Positions 8,844 to 18,511 are shown, numbered from the stretch's first letter. The stretch: 53,144 nucleotides of DNA from Burkholderiaceae bacterium (GCA_023266335.1 JAHFQJ010000014.1:1-53144); one strand, 5' to 3'. Notes: generated by a model not told the origin, from the sequence alone. Numbers and translations: made by a program.

Positions 8844-9326
8844 TTATTCTAAAATAAATAAATCTTGTCCATATTCAACCGGCTGTCCATTTTCAACTAA
8901 AACCTGCTTAACTATTCCAGAAAATTCTGCTTCAATTTCATTTAACAATTTCATGGCTTCAACTATGCAAAGAGTTTTGCCTTTTTCAATTTTATCGCCA
9001 ATATTTATAAAAGACGGAGCGCCTGGACTAGGTGAACGGTAAAATGTGCCAACCATCGGAGATTTTATAATTTTTGATTCATCAATTATTGGTTTAGAGG
9101 GAGGATTACCGGCATCTATTATGTTAGCATCAGAACTTGAATTATGTGCATGAACTTGAGCTGGTAACATGTTGTGAGAAAAGTTATGCATAGGCATGAT
9201 ATTTTGGGGCGATAATTGAGGTTGATTAATAATCTTTACTCTTTCTTCACCTTCTGTAACTTCTAATTCTGTAATACCAGATTCTGCGACCAAATCAATT
9301 AGCGTTTTCAGTTTTCGTAAATCCAT
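8844..9326 (-). CDS. accB: Acetyl-CoA carboxylase biotin carboxyl carrier protein
   Basis: AccB carries the biotin that shuttles carboxyl groups from AccC to the AccAD transferase. I start it at [18 protein letters not shown] (ATG 9326, with GAGGG 5 bases upstream) rather than at the in-frame ATG seven codons earlier, because the family begins here; this gives 160 residues. Residues about 1-40 form the N-terminal helix and strand. A Pro/His/Asn linker follows (about 45-80), then the biotinyl domain, with [11 protein letters not shown] holding the biotinylated Lys. It heads the accB-accC-prmA operon. Confidence 0.96.
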   Translation of the reverse strand: MDLRKLKTLIDLVAESGITELEVTEGEERVKIINQPQLSPQNIMPMHNFSHNMLPAQVHAHNSSSDANIIDAGNPPSKPIIDESKIIKSPMVGTFYRSPSPGAPSFINIGDKIEKGKTLCIVEAMKLLNEIEAEFSGIVKQVLVENGQPVEYGQDLFILE

Positions 9327-9499
9327 ATTTCCCTCATGAATATGCAAACATTATTCGTTGTTATATAAGACATTAATTAACTTAAATTTATAATTGAATT
9401 GTTATTTTATATAACCAAAAGGATAGTATAGCATACATTAATTATTTGAGAAATGTATCGGCATAATTCAAATTTTGATGGTATAAAATTTTAGAATTG

Positions 9500-9910
9500 T
9501 TATTTTTTAAGTAAAATACTCCTATGAGTATCACATACAAACATACTAAATTTAGTATCTTTTTGTGTAATAATATTATCTCTTGGATTGAGCTTAACTC
9601 TGGTTAAAGAGGATAGCATTTCTGGTAAAGAATTTTGACGATACATATATTCATCTTTTCCATTACATCCTTGTATATCGCATCTACCTAATATACCTTC
9701 ATGTTTTGAACATATACGCACCCCATAATATTGATTCTTTGGAGAATACCTAATTTTTCCATCTTTAAATTTTAAGTCTAATGCATTCAACCTTTGCAAT
9801 AGGCATTTTTTACTTTTTTCTGTATATTTGGTACGAGTTTTTTCTCTACAAAAATCGCACTTTTTTCCAAAAACCCCTATCATTTTATTTTGGATTATTG
9901 CATAAATCAT
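9500..9910 (-). CDS. Small Cys/His-rich orphan protein (putative zinc-binding)
   Basis: A 136-residue basic protein (a start at the internal Met 9883 is equally possible; neither has a clear ribosome site). It has three Cys/His clusters: KKCDFCREKTRTKY near residue 18, VRICSKHEGILGRCDIQGC in the middle, and FVCDTHRS at the end, the pattern of a structural zinc protein. The stretch from CREKTRT through LNALDLKFKDGKIRYS to ICSKH aligns well with the orphan protein at 47940-48245, so the two are paralogues. No known family is recognised and no function is assigned. Confidence 0.6.
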   Translation of the reverse strand: MIYAIIQNKMIGVFGKKCDFCREKTRTKYTEKSKKCLLQRLNALDLKFKDGKIRYSPKNQYYGVRICSKHEGILGRCDIQGCNGKDEYMYRQNSLPEMLSSLTRVKLNPRDNIITQKDTKFSMFVCDTHRSILLKK

Positions 9911-10058
9911 TTTTTAATTTAATTTAATTATTGATATTAATTAAATCATATTTTCTAAATAATATCCAGATAAAAACTATTTTTTTGTCGTATATTTTAT
10001 CTATTTCTAAATCATGGATTGAACAAATAATTTTAAAAATAAACTGAATTATTATCTA

Positions 10059-10212
10059 ATACCAAATATGGTCATTCACGCCTGTGTGGGAATCCATAGA
10101 TACATGCCTACGCAGGTATGAACATAGCTCTAACAGTCGGATTTACCCAGTATTATTGATTAATGATATCAGATTAGTTGCTCAATCCCCTGAATTAACT
10201 CCAATTTGGTAT
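10059..10212. repeat. Palindromic repeat with ATACCAAAT ends and a dRS3-like core
   Basis: An element of about 154 bp in the 377-bp gap 9911-10287. Its ends are inverted (ATACCAAAT at 10059-10067, ATTTGGTAT at 10204-10212). Inside is ATTCAC-N8-GGGAAT (10074-10093), one base off the ATTCCC-N8-GGGAAT form of Neisseria dRS3-type repeats, followed by a second imperfect palindrome CATGCCTACGCAGGTATG (10104-10121). No gene is seen in the rest of this gap. Confidence 0.6.
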
Positions 10213-10287
10213 CAAACTTTACACATAGTTTAAAATGTAAGATATAATTTTATACTGTTAAATAATTCAAAAATAAGGAGATAATAA

Positions 10288-10488
10288 ATGCCATTACAAT
10301 TTACTAGTATGAGATCGACAAACATAACATTTTCATGCAAACAATGTAATAATAAAGTCACAGTAGCCACGGAGATTCACCCAAATACATATTATAATCG
10401 TACGCTAACATGCGGTACTGCTATTGCAGTAATGGGTACTGCTTATAACGCTTATGGCGGTGCCACTCCAGACGTTGAGATTGGATAG
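10288..10488 (+). CDS. Short Cys-containing orphan ORF, possibly cut short by a TAG
   Basis: A 66-residue frame with a strong ribosome site (AAGGAG 7 bases before ATG), so translation is likely. It contains FSCKQCNNKVTV, a CxxC pair that could bind metal, and a Gly/Ala-rich end. The same frame continues after the TAG at 10486 without further stops as LTRCIDVYYKGNHDDTSEDF and on to TAG 10582. The gene may therefore once have encoded about 98 residues and suffered a nonsense change. Nothing else is seen in 10585-10811 apart from the A+T-rich leader of gcvH. Confidence 0.5.
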   Translation: MPLQFTSMRSTNITFSCKQCNNKVTVATEIHPNTYYNRTLTCGTAIAVMGTAYNAYGGATPDVEIG

Positions 10489-10811
10489 TTAACCCGTTGC
10501 ATAGATGTATACTACAAGGGTAATCATGATGATACTAGTGAAGATTTTAATAATTTATCTCAAGTCAAAGATTATAAATACTAGACAATAGAAAGTTGCC
10601 TTTCACACTCTTATAAATAAAACAATATTTAGCTTAAAATTTATGGACTGAGCAATTAGATTGATTTGATAAATTTTTAACTATTAATTAACCATTAAAA
10701 TAATTATAAAAATTTTACTAAATTAGATATTTTACTCAAGCAAATTTCATAGATTTTATGCCTAATTACCGCTATAATATTGAGATTAATCAGTTTATTT
10801 AGAGGCAAATC

Positions 10812-11195
10812 ATGAAAGTACCTGCTGAATTGTTATATACATCAAGCCATGAATGGATTAAAAAACAAGATGATAATTCTGTCTTGATTGGAATTACTGA
10901 TCATGCACAAAATGCATTAGGCGATATTGTGTTTGTAGAACTTCCTAAAGCAGGGAAAGAATTTAAAGCAAAAGATTCATGCGGTGTAATTGAATCTGTA
11001 AAAGCTGCTGCTGATATATATTCCCCTATAAGCGGAAAAGTTAAAACAGTTAATGCAGATTTAGAAAATCAGCCGGATTTAATTAACACCCAGCCTTACG
11101 AATCATGGTTATTTTCATTAGAATTAAATAATATAGATGATTTAAAAAATTTATTAAGTGCAGAACAATATACAGCGCTTCTAGGAGCAGAGTAA
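10812..11195 (+). CDS. gcvH: Glycine cleavage system H protein
   Basis: GcvH is the lipoyl carrier that shuttles the aminomethyl group between the P, T and L proteins of the glycine cleavage complex. It has 127 residues, the usual length. The lipoyl-domain hairpin contains [19 protein letters not shown], in which the Lys of ESVKA is the lipoylation site. It is preceded by AGAGGC and overlaps the gcvP start by one base (TAATG), so the two are translated together. gcvT, usually upstream, is not in the window, and no glycine-riboswitch-like structure was noticed in the leader. Confidence 0.96.
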   Translation: MKVPAELLYTSSHEWIKKQDDNSVLIGITDHAQNALGDIVFVELPKAGKEFKAKDSCGVIESVKAAADIYSPISGKVKTVNADLENQPDLINTQPYESWLFSLELNNIDDLKNLLSAEQYTALLGAE

Positions 11196-14059
11196 TGCAG
11201 CATGGTTTTGTAGACAGACATATCGGCATTTCTTCAGGCGATGAAATTGTAATGTTAAATGTATTGGGTTATGAAAGCTTAGATAAGCTGATTAATTCAG
11301 CTATGCCTGGAAATATCCGCAGTATTAAGCCCATGCCTTTAAAAAAAGCTCTAACTGAAGAGCAGGCTTTAAAAAAAATTAAAGAAACTGCACAGAATAA
11401 TAAAGTCTATAAAACCTATATTGGGCAAGGCTATCATTATAGCCATATCCCTAAAGTAATTTTACGTAATGTTTTTGAAAACCCAGCTTGGTATACTGCG
11501 TATACACCCTATCAGCCTGAAATTTCACAAGGCAGATTAGAGGCATTGTTAAATTTTCAGCAGATGGTAATTGATTTAACCGGTTTACCTGTTGCCAATG
11601 CTTCAATGTTAGATGAAGCAACTGCCGCTGCTGAAGCTATGACTTTATTACAGCGTGCTAACCCGTCAAACACCAGCAACGTATTTTTTGTTGATGAATA
11701 TGTTTTGCCTCAAACCATTGAAGTCATTAATACCAGAGCAAAGCCTTTAGGCATACAAGTAATTATTGGAAATTATTTAGAGGCTAATCAGCATAATCCA
11801 TTTGCTGTTTTATTACAATATCCGAATGTAATTGGCGAAATTATTGATTATAAAGAATATGTAAAAAGCCTGCACCAGCAGAATTGTAAAGTTATAGCTG
11901 CAACTGACTTACTTGCATCATGTTTGCTTATTCCGCCCGGAGAATGGGGAGCTGATGTTGTGGTGGGAAATAGCCAAAGATTTGGAGTACCGGTTGGCTT
12001 TGGCGGACCTCACGCTGCATTTTTGGCTACTAAAGATGAATATAAACGATCAATGCCGGGCAGATTAGTCGGCATAAGTATCGACAGCAATGGAGATAAA
12101 GCCTGCCGCTTAGCTCTACAAACTAGAGAACAGCATATCCGCCGTGAAAAAGCAACTTCAAATATCTGCACAGCTCAAGCCTTATTAGCCATAATGGCAA
12201 GTATGTATGCATGTTATCATGGTCCAAAGGGTTTGCATAATATTGCTGCTAAAGTGTTTACAGATACTTCTATTTTACGTAAACATCTAGAAAAACTAAA
12301 CATAAACATCATAAACAAAACGCATTTTGATACATTAACTATAAAAGTTGAGAATGCGGGGAAAATACATTATATTGCAGATCAACGGCAATTAAACTTC
12401 AGGAATATCGATAATCAGCACATTGGCATAACTTTAGATGAAACCACTACTCATGATGATATTCTACACATAGTAAGTATTTTTGGTGCTGCCGCAAATA
12501 ATTCTGTTACAGAAGTTTCTGCTCACATCAATATTACATCACAGAATTTATATTCATATTTACCAGATAATTTGCTCCGTAAAACACAATTTCTGCAGCA
12601 TGAAGTCTTTAATAAATATCATACTGAGCATGAAATGTTAAGATATTTACGGTATTTATCAGATAAAGATTTAGCTCTTGATCGCACAATGATTCCGCTA
12701 GGTTCATGCACTATGAAATTAAATGCATCCAGCGAAATGATACCTGTAACTTGGTCTGAATTTAGCGATATTCACCCATTTGCTCCCGAAAATCAAACTC
12801 AAGGCTATGTAAGTTTAATTAAAGAACTAGAAGAAATGCTGTGTGCTGTTACTGGTTATGCAGGTGTTTCAATTCAGCCTAATGCTGGCTCTCAAGGGGA
12901 ATATGCTGGTTTACTTATCATACAAAAATATCATCAATCTAGAGGTGAGAGTCATAGAAATATCTGTCTAATTCCATCTTCAGCTCATGGAACTAATCCA
13001 GCTTCAGCTCAAATGGCGGGAATGCAGGTTATAGTTGTAAAATGTGATGATAACGGCAATATTGATATTCTTGATTTAGAAGCCAAAACCAAACAATATA
13101 GCTCAAATTTAGCAGCAATCATGGTTACTTATCCTTCTACACATGGCGTATTTGAAGAGGAAATTACTACAGTAGCTAAAATTATTCATGCACACGGCGG
13201 ACAAGTTTATATCGACGGTGCAAATATGAATGCACTTGTAGGCACTGCTTTGCCGGGGCATTTTGGTGGTGATGTTTCACATTTAAATTTACATAAAACA
13301 TTTTGCATACCACACGGCGGCGGCGGTCCTGGAGTTGGACCTGTAGCTGTTGCACGGCATTTAGTAGAATTTTTGCCCAACCATCAATCTTCTGCTTATA
13401 TAAGAAATAAGCATGGTATTAGTGCGGTTAGTGCTGCACCTTATGGTTCTGCTTCTATTTTACCTGTTTCATGGATGTATATTGCCATGATGGGGAATGA
13501 TGGCTTAACCCGTGCTACTAAAACCGCTGTTTTATCTGCAAATTACATTGCAAAAATGCTGGGAACATATTATCCCGTATTATATGCAGGGAAAAATGGT
13601 TTAGTTGCCCACGAATGTATTTTAGATATAAGACCATTGCAAAAATCTACAGGTATTAACAATGAAGATATTGCAAAACGCTTGATTGATTTTGGATTTC
13701 ATGCTCCAACCATGAGTTTTCCCGTGGCTGGCACTTTAATGATAGAGCCTACTGAATCAGAAAGTAAAGAAGAAATCGATAGATTTATTAACGCCATGCG
13801 GGCTATTTATTTTGAAATAAAAAATGTTGAAGAAGGAAAATGGGATAAAGAAGATAATCCGCTAAAACATGCACCGCATACAGCTAAATCGTTATTATGC
13901 GGAGACTGGAAACATGCATACAGCAGGGAAACTGCAGCATATCCAATCTCATCTTTATATAGACAAAAATACTGGTCCCCTGTCGGGAGGGTAGATAATG
14001 TATATGGAGATCGCAACCTTTGTACCTGTATACCAACATCTGAATATGCAAGCGAATAA
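11195..14059 (+). CDS. gcvP: Glycine dehydrogenase (decarboxylating), single-chain P protein
   Basis: GcvP is the PLP enzyme that decarboxylates glycine and passes the aminomethyl group to lipoyl-GcvH. It is one 954-residue chain, the length of the fused homodimeric form. The N-terminal half starts with FVDRHIG and contains [20 protein letters not shown]. The C-terminal half contains [29 protein letters not shown], and [20 protein letters not shown], where the Lys of LHKTF is the PLP site. Its last codons overlap the likely pgsA start by 14 bases. Confidence 0.97.
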   Translation: MQHGFVDRHIGISSGDEIVMLNVLGYESLDKLINSAMPGNIRSIKPMPLKKALTEEQALKKIKETAQNNKVYKTYIGQGYHYSHIPKVILRNVFENPAWYTAYTPYQPEISQGRLEALLNFQQMVIDLTGLPVANASMLDEATAAAEAMTLLQRANPSNTSNVFFVDEYVLPQTIEVINTRAKPLGIQVIIGNYLEANQHNPFAVLLQYPNVIGEIIDYKEYVKSLHQQNCKVIAATDLLASCLLIPPGEWGADVVVGNSQRFGVPVGFGGPHAAFLATKDEYKRSMPGRLVGISIDSNGDKACRLALQTREQHIRREKATSNICTAQALLAIMASMYACYHGPKGLHNIAAKVFTDTSILRKHLEKLNINIINKTHFDTLTIKVENAGKIHYIADQRQLNFRNIDNQHIGITLDETTTHDDILHIVSIFGAAANNSVTEVSAHINITSQNLYSYLPDNLLRKTQFLQHEVFNKYHTEHEMLRYLRYLSDKDLALDRTMIPLGSCTMKLNASSEMIPVTWSEFSDIHPFAPENQTQGYVSLIKELEEMLCAVTGYAGVSIQPNAGSQGEYAGLLIIQKYHQSRGESHRNICLIPSSAHGTNPASAQMAGMQVIVVKCDDNGNIDILDLEAKTKQYSSNLAAIMVTYPSTHGVFEEEITTVAKIIHAHGGQVYIDGANMNALVGTALPGHFGGDVSHLNLHKTFCIPHGGGGPGVGPVAVARHLVEFLPNHQSSAYIRNKHGISAVSAAPYGSASILPVSWMYIAMMGNDGLTRATKTAVLSANYIAKMLGTYYPVLYAGKNGLVAHECILDIRPLQKSTGINNEDIAKRLIDFGFHAPTMSFPVAGTLMIEPTESESKEEIDRFINAMRAIYFEIKNVEEGKWDKEDNPLKHAPHTAKSLLCGDWKHAYSRETAAYPISSLYRQKYWSPVGRVDNVYGDRNLCTCIPTSEYASE

Positions 14060-14624
14060 ATACATTAACATCGCAAATTTAATTACACTTTGCCGTATAT
14101 TTTGTTTGCCGTTTATGGTGGTAATTTATGAAATACCATCTATAGATATTGTGAGTAAATCATTAATTTTATCTATAGCATTCATAGTATTGGCTGCTAC
14201 CGATTGGTTAGACGGCTATATAGCAAGGCGTTTTAATATGCAGTCTGCTTTTGGAGCTTTTCTTGACCCAGTGGCAGATAAAATTATGGTGGTTGTGTGC
14301 TTATTAATTTTATTAGATATAGGCTTAATTCATTATTGGGCGGCTTTAATTATTATCTTACGCGAGCTGATAATTTCTGCACTTAGGGAATGGATGGCAC
14401 AGATAGGTTCACATAAAAAAGTTTCTGTGCGTTATATCGGCAAACTTAAAACAACAGCCCAAATGCTTTCAATTCCAATGTTATTATTTTCACCGGCAGT
14501 TTATCATTATTTTAATTCATACCATAACGTATGGAGCAATATTGCAAACTTTAGCATGTACATTGCGGTTGTATTAACTATATGGTCAATGATGGTTTAT
14601 TTAAAAGATGCTTTGAATAATTAA
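14046..14624 (+). CDS. pgsA: CDP-diacylglycerol-glycerol-3-phosphate 3-phosphatidyltransferase
   Basis: PgsA makes phosphatidylglycerol phosphate from CDP-diacylglycerol and glycerol-3-phosphate in the inner membrane. I start at [18 protein letters not shown] (ATG 14046) because family members begin with this helix; an upstream in-frame ATG at 13998 lies inside gcvP. The result is 192 residues with several membrane helices and the CDP-alcohol phosphotransferase signature spread over [11 protein letters not shown] and [10 protein letters not shown] (D-x2-DG-x2-AR-x8-G-x3-D-x3-D). The overlap with gcvP suggests one transcript. It ends 14 bp from a convergent gene. Confidence 0.93.
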   Translation: MQANKYINIANLITLCRIFCLPFMVVIYEIPSIDIVSKSLILSIAFIVLAATDWLDGYIARRFNMQSAFGAFLDPVADKIMVVVCLLILLDIGLIHYWAALIIILRELIISALREWMAQIGSHKKVSVRYIGKLKTTAQMLSIPMLLFSPAVYHYFNSYHNVWSNIANFSMYIAVVLTIWSMMVYLKDALNN

Positions 14625-14638
14625 TTACTAATATTGTA

Positions 14639-15277
14639 TTAATTAATTTTAATTTTTTCATCTGCTATTTTTGATACAGTCCATTTTGTAGACATATTAT
14701 CTAATCTTTCTATTATTTTTTCTTGTTTAAGCCTAGTTAGACAGGCTGAAATATCTTGCGGGTTAATTTTTAATTTATCAGCAATTTGTTTAGCTGACAC
14801 TGGTTCCTGTGTTATTAACTTTAAAACTTCTTTTTTTATATCATATGGTGTTTTAAAACTATCTTGTTTTACCATGATGGAAGGCTGAATAATTAATTTA
14901 TTTAATGTTTTTTCTTCATCTTCAATAAAAGGATTTCTTACCTTTACATTACTTTTCTTACATTGAAATTCAAATGCTACCCATAATTCTATATCTTTAG
15001 AAAATAAAATAAACTCAAATACATGCCTTTCACTTTGTGATAATTCAGCTAAAACTTTAGAAAGATGGGCAATTATACAAAAATCTGCCTGATTTTTTCC
15101 TTTCGGATACTCTGTAATATAAGAACAACTTTCATCTAAAATCTTGTTTTTAAGCCTTGAAAATATAAAAATTTTATCCAGTATTTGGAGTTTAAGTTTG
15201 CTATTTATAACATCTATATTGTTAACATTTTCAGCATCAATGTAATAAACTTTCAAGGTTTTCTCCGCTTCACTCAA
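14639..15277 (-). CDS. NYN/PIN-like domain protein with C-terminal winged helix
   Basis: A 212-residue protein. The N-terminal part has LKVYYIDAENVNNIDVI, with the Asp/Asn pair typical of NYN/PIN-like nuclease folds, followed by FIFSRLKNKIL and GKNQADFCIIAHLSKVL, where the Asp of QADF fits the second acidic site; FILFSKDIELW could give the third. The C-terminal part (about 140-205) looks like a winged helix: EVLKLITQEPVSAKQIADKL then DISACLTRLKQEKIIERL. This would fit an RNA- or DNA-directed nuclease with its own binding domain, but that is inference from motif spacing. It stands alone, convergent to pgsA. Confidence 0.55.
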   Translation of the reverse strand: MSEAEKTLKVYYIDAENVNNIDVINSKLKLQILDKIFIFSRLKNKILDESCSYITEYPKGKNQADFCIIAHLSKVLAELSQSERHVFEFILFSKDIELWVAFEFQCKKSNVKVRNPFIEDEEKTLNKLIIQPSIMVKQDSFKTPYDIKKEVLKLITQEPVSAKQIADKLKINPQDISACLTRLKQEKIIERLDNMSTKWTVSKIADEKIKIN

Positions 15278-15517
15278 TACATAAATATAGTATATATCAA
15301 ATAAATTTAACTAAATTTAGTGTCTAAATAATACAACTTTTTCAAATACTAGCTTCCATAAATTATGTAAATTTATTTCACCTTCTCTCATTTTATGAAT
15401 TATGTTGCTAATTTGTTATATCAAATACAGTATTTACCCTTTATTTATAGACTTTATCATAGATTTATCAATTAAATATGCTTAAACTGATATACTATAA
15501 TCAATAACCTCATTGAA

Positions 15518-15578
15518 TATACTAATTGCAGTTCATTTTATGGCAATGAATTTCGCAAATTGAAATCCGATTAGTATA
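15518..15578 (+). repeat. MITE-like dispersed repeat, copy B (internally deleted)
   Basis: Only 61 bp, but both ends are intact: TATACTAATTGCAGTTCATT on the left and TTGAAATCCGATTAGTATA on the right. The middle of the element is missing. It ends 35 bp before the LOG gene start. The rest of the 336-bp gap 15278-15613 is A+T-rich and shows no gene. Confidence 0.85.
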
Positions 15579-15613
15579 TATAAAATTTATAATAATGAAT
15601 AAGGGGGAAGTAT

Positions 15614-16342
15614 ATGAGCAGAAAAGTTATACCAAGTTTAAGAAGTATTATAGACTTAGAAAAAGCAACTGCTAAAAAAGCTAGAGCTTCTTGGCAAATG
15701 TTCACAATCATGGCAGAATTTATTGAGGCAACAGAATATCTATCTGAAATAAGACCGGCAATTTCTATATATGGCTCTGCTAGATTAAAACCAGGCACTC
15801 AATACTATGAGCAAACCATAGAAATATCAAGGCTCTTTTCAGATGCAGGTTTTGCAGTTATATCCGGCGGCGGACCCGGTATAATGGAAGCAGCAAATAA
15901 AGGCGCTCACGCCGGTCATTCCGCAAGCGTAGGACTGAATATTGAATTGCCTTTTGAGCAAAGCGGTAATCAATATCAAGATATAAGCATGAGATTTAGA
16001 CACTTCTTTGCACGAAAAGTAGCCTTTGTAAAAAACTCCGATGCGTTTTTAGTTATGCCTGGCGGATTTGGTACTTTAGATGAATTATCAGAAGTTTTAA
16101 CTTTAATTCAAACCTCAAAATCTAGAAAAGTACCTATCGTATTAGTTGGCAAAGATTTTTGGCATGGATTATTAGAATGGTTTACAAATGTAATGATGCC
16201 GATGGGAGTAATTTCTCCCGAAGATATGGATTTAATGTATATAACTGATGATTCTCAAGATACCTTAGATTATATTATTAAATATTACAAAGAACATAAA
16301 ACTGAAAGCAAACAAAGCGAAGACGGCATGTTCTATTTATAA
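15614..16342 (+). CDS. LOG family (TIGR00730-like) nucleotide phosphoribohydrolase
   Basis: A 242-residue protein with GGGGGA about 7 bases before the ATG. The Rossmann-like lysine-decarboxylase-like fold is shown by ISIYGSARLKPG, AVISGGGPGIMEAANKGA, and the family signature MPGGFGTLDELSEVL containing the PGGxGTxxE catalytic motif. Members cleave nucleoside 5'-monophosphates (cytokinin-riboside phosphates or AMP) to base and ribose 5-phosphate; LOG proteins were first known as cytokinin-activating enzymes. The role here is probably nucleotide housekeeping. It is monocistronic, with a hairpin between it and the convergent lipoprotein gene. Confidence 0.88.
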   Translation: MSRKVIPSLRSIIDLEKATAKKARASWQMFTIMAEFIEATEYLSEIRPAISIYGSARLKPGTQYYEQTIEISRLFSDAGFAVISGGGPGIMEAANKGAHAGHSASVGLNIELPFEQSGNQYQDISMRFRHFFARKVAFVKNSDAFLVMPGGFGTLDELSEVLTLIQTSKSRKVPIVLVGKDFWHGLLEWFTNVMMPMGVISPEDMDLMYITDDSQDTLDYIIKYYKEHKTESKQSEDGMFYL

Positions 16343-16370
16343 CATAAATTTATCAAGTAAAATAAAAGTA

Positions 16371-16394
16371 AAGGCAGACTGAAAAATCTGCCCT
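16371..16394 (-). terminator. Hairpin between convergent genes
   Basis: GGCAGA (16373-16378) and TCTGCC (16387-16392) form a stem with an 8-base loop. On the minus strand the stem is followed by a T-rich stretch (TTTACTTTTATTT), so it is best as the terminator of the TIGR03118-type gene; it may also stop transcripts of the LOG gene. Confidence 0.7.
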
Positions 16395-16409
16395 TCAAAC
16401 CTTTTAATT

Positions 16410-17690
16410 TTATTTATTTAGTCTAATACTGCCGAATATACCATCTGTTTCATTTTTAGGTCCTGCTGAAAAATACAATGCATCGCTATCACCTAAGCTA
16501 GAACCATTACCAAATTGTAAGCCCCAAATTCCCTGATGATAAACGTATTTATTTGAAGAATCTCTTAAAAAATCTACGAATTTACGGGTAGTCGGGTGAT
16601 ATACAGATATTAAGCCGCTGCCAAAATTAGCTGCGAGTAAATATCCGCTGTACTGCCCAAAATTGCTTGGAGCAAATGCCATGCCCCATGGTGAATTTAA
16701 TCCAGTTGAATCCCAAACTGCAATTAATTTACCATTATCGTCAAATTCAGCAATTCTGCCGCTTCCTCCGCCTGATTCTTCCTCTTCCCCCTCTTCTTCT
16801 ACTTCACCGGCTTCTTGACCTGGTTCTACCTCTCCAGCTTTACAAATATTATTATGAATAAAAGCTTGAGAGCATTCTTTAGTTTCTGCATATGCAACTA
16901 ATAAATGATGATTGCCGTAAGGGTCGGTGATGTTTTGAATATTAAATGGAGCATATTCACCCACATCTACTTTACCATTGCCGTTTAAATCAAATGGAGT
17001 TTCAAATTTTATATCTAGTTTGTTAAATGAACCGTCATATACGTGAATGCCTGGGTTTAAACCAAAATTTGCCGCATATAATCGGGTAAATGCAGTATTC
17101 ATGGTGATACCGAAATAGTTTGCACCTGTATATTTAATTACTGGAATTGCTGATGTTGGCCAATCCATACTAGTTGAGCTGTCTAGATTAGTTACTTTCC
17201 TCTCTGTCCATGCATGAATGCTGCCGTCATCAGAGCCAAAAAAGAATTTTGCCGGTGCAATTATATTTGATTTTCCTTCGATTGGCTGATTAATTATAAA
17301 AGAATTTCCGCCATTAAATACAGTTCCTGTACCGGTTGCGCCTTCATCTAGAGCCAGAGCAACATATGGCAGTGAATCAGTATGTAAACTGCGTAAGCTT
17401 GAGTCAGAACTATTTTTTATATCTCCAACATACTGAAAAGATGTAGCACCTGCAAGCACCCAAAAATGCCCGCCTAATCCGGCTGGTCTTATTGCAATTC
17501 CCCACGCATTAGTTAAATTTGGATCTAAAATTTCCGGATTATATTCTGCTTTATTTGCGACTAATATAGTTGATTTATAGGTAGATGATGAAACCGCAGT
17601 ATCCTGTGAGCTGCTTCCCCCGCCACCACATGCTGTTAACGAAAAAACAATGCATGCAAAAGTTAAGTATAATTTGGATTGATTTAACAT
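16410..17690 (-). CDS. TIGR03118-type beta-propeller-like lipoprotein
   Basis: A 426-residue protein whose signal peptide ends in the lipobox LTACGGGGSSS, so it is probably lipid-anchored. It then shows LDPNLTNAWGIAIRPAG and WVLAGATS, the opening typical of the TIGR03118 family of uncharacterised secreted proteins. Further repeats such as LNSPWGMAFAPSNFG and GIWGLQFGNG suggest a propeller of similar blades. A low-complexity acidic Glu/Gly insert (EVEEEGEEEESGGGSG, around residue 290) is unusual and may vary in length. A Fur-box-like site lies in its promoter region, hinting at iron control. Function is unknown. Confidence 0.75.
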   Translation of the reverse strand: MLNQSKLYLTFACIVFSLTACGGGGSSSQDTAVSSSTYKSTILVANKAEYNPEILDPNLTNAWGIAIRPAGLGGHFWVLAGATSFQYVGDIKNSSDSSLRSLHTDSLPYVALALDEGATGTGTVFNGGNSFIINQPIEGKSNIIAPAKFFFGSDDGSIHAWTERKVTNLDSSTSMDWPTSAIPVIKYTGANYFGITMNTAFTRLYAANFGLNPGIHVYDGSFNKLDIKFETPFDLNGNGKVDVGEYAPFNIQNITDPYGNHHLLVAYAETKECSQAFIHNNICKAGEVEPGQEAGEVEEEGEEEESGGGSGRIAEFDDNGKLIAVWDSTGLNSPWGMAFAPSNFGQYSGYLLAANFGSGLISVYHPTTRKFVDFLRDSSNKYVYHQGIWGLQFGNGSSLGDSDALYFSAGPKNETDGIFGSIRLNK

Positions 17691-17721
17691 ATTACGTTTT
17701 TAAAATAAATAAATACCATTA

Positions 17722-17755
17722 TAAATGATAATGATTTTCATTTCAATTATCATTT
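17722..17755 (-). promoter_or_regulatory. Fur-box-like site upstream of the lipoprotein gene
   Basis: GATAATGATTTTCATTTCA at 17727-17745 matches 14 of 19 positions of the classical Fur box, including the whole left half, and an extra inverted ATTATC follows at 17748-17753. It lies about 30-65 bases before the ATG at 17690, where a repressor would cover the promoter. This is a match by eye. Confidence 0.5.
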
Positions 17756-17795
17756 GACAGATATACTAATTTTAAAAATATAAAAATGATTACCA

Positions 17796-18347
17796 TTACT
17801 GGCTGTTTAGCAGCCTAATATCTGGTAAATGAGACCAAAAACCATAAACATTCATACCACAACCAAATAAATATACATTTTTCGGCGCATGAAAAATACT
17901 ATAGGTTGGCTGAATAATTTTCTTTTCATTGTCTTTATTACACAAAACTGCACTTTCTACGCTTTTTGCGCCCCAATCTTTGCAAGATTGTATAATCATT
18001 TTCATAGTTTTACCATCATCTAATAATTCATCTAAAACTATTACATCACGGTCAATGATATTAATATTCGGTACAATTCTAAAAGTTGAGCCGGTTTGTG
18101 AATCTACAGAGCTAACTTGGATAGTGTCTAATTGTGCATCACAACTTAGATTTGATAATAAGTACGTAGTAAAAAAAGCCCCATGCCCTAATATATTTAA
18201 AAATAAGGGAAACTTATCACGGTAATCAGTGCTGATTAATTTTGCTGTGCTTTTAATTGAAAGCTGTACCTCTTCATACGTTTTATATACAGATGCATAT
18301 TTTAAATAGCCCTGTGCCTGCTCTTGTAAGGTTAGAGTATCTTGCAT
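17796..18347 (-). CDS. hpt: Hypoxanthine-guanine phosphoribosyltransferase
   Basis: A 183-residue purine-salvage enzyme joining hypoxanthine or guanine to PRPP. The PRPP loop is DVIVLDELLDDGKTMKMI, where Glu replaces the usual second Asp of the DD pair (a divergent form), and the C-terminal base-binding region has FGCGMNVYGFWSHLPDI, resembling the GMDYxGYWRxLP stretch of the hpt family. It is about the length of family members in betaproteobacteria. It follows no other gene closely and lies about 105 bp upstream of the lipoprotein gene on the same strand. Confidence 0.82.
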   Translation of the reverse strand: MQDTLTLQEQAQGYLKYASVYKTYEEVQLSIKSTAKLISTDYRDKFPLFLNILGHGAFFTTYLLSNLSCDAQLDTIQVSSVDSQTGSTFRIVPNINIIDRDVIVLDELLDDGKTMKMIIQSCKDWGAKSVESAVLCNKDNEKKIIQPTYSIFHAPKNVYLFGCGMNVYGFWSHLPDIRLLNSQ

Positions 18348-18418
18348 ATTTTCATAAATACTTTATTGAGTATCTATACTATACTATAAATTAGCAGTTT
18401 TCAGAACCACTAATTACA

Positions 18419-18511
18419 CACTAACCGGATTTTATTTGCGAACTTCGTTATCGTCTAAATTGTTGTTCGCAGGCTCACGGCCTCGCCCCAGAATAAATTG
18501 CAATTAGTATA
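18419..18511 (-). repeat. MITE-like dispersed repeat, copy C
   Basis: A minus-oriented copy of about 93 bp, from ACTAACCGGATTTTA to GCAATTAGTATA. It retains the GTTCGCAGGCTCACGGC segment that is otherwise seen only in the longest copy at 52972. It lies just upstream of the broken NTPase gene. Confidence 0.82.

Noticed and set aside
10600-10811. Glycine riboswitch before gcvH
   Set aside because: The leader is nearly all A/T and lacks the conserved glycine-aptamer strings.
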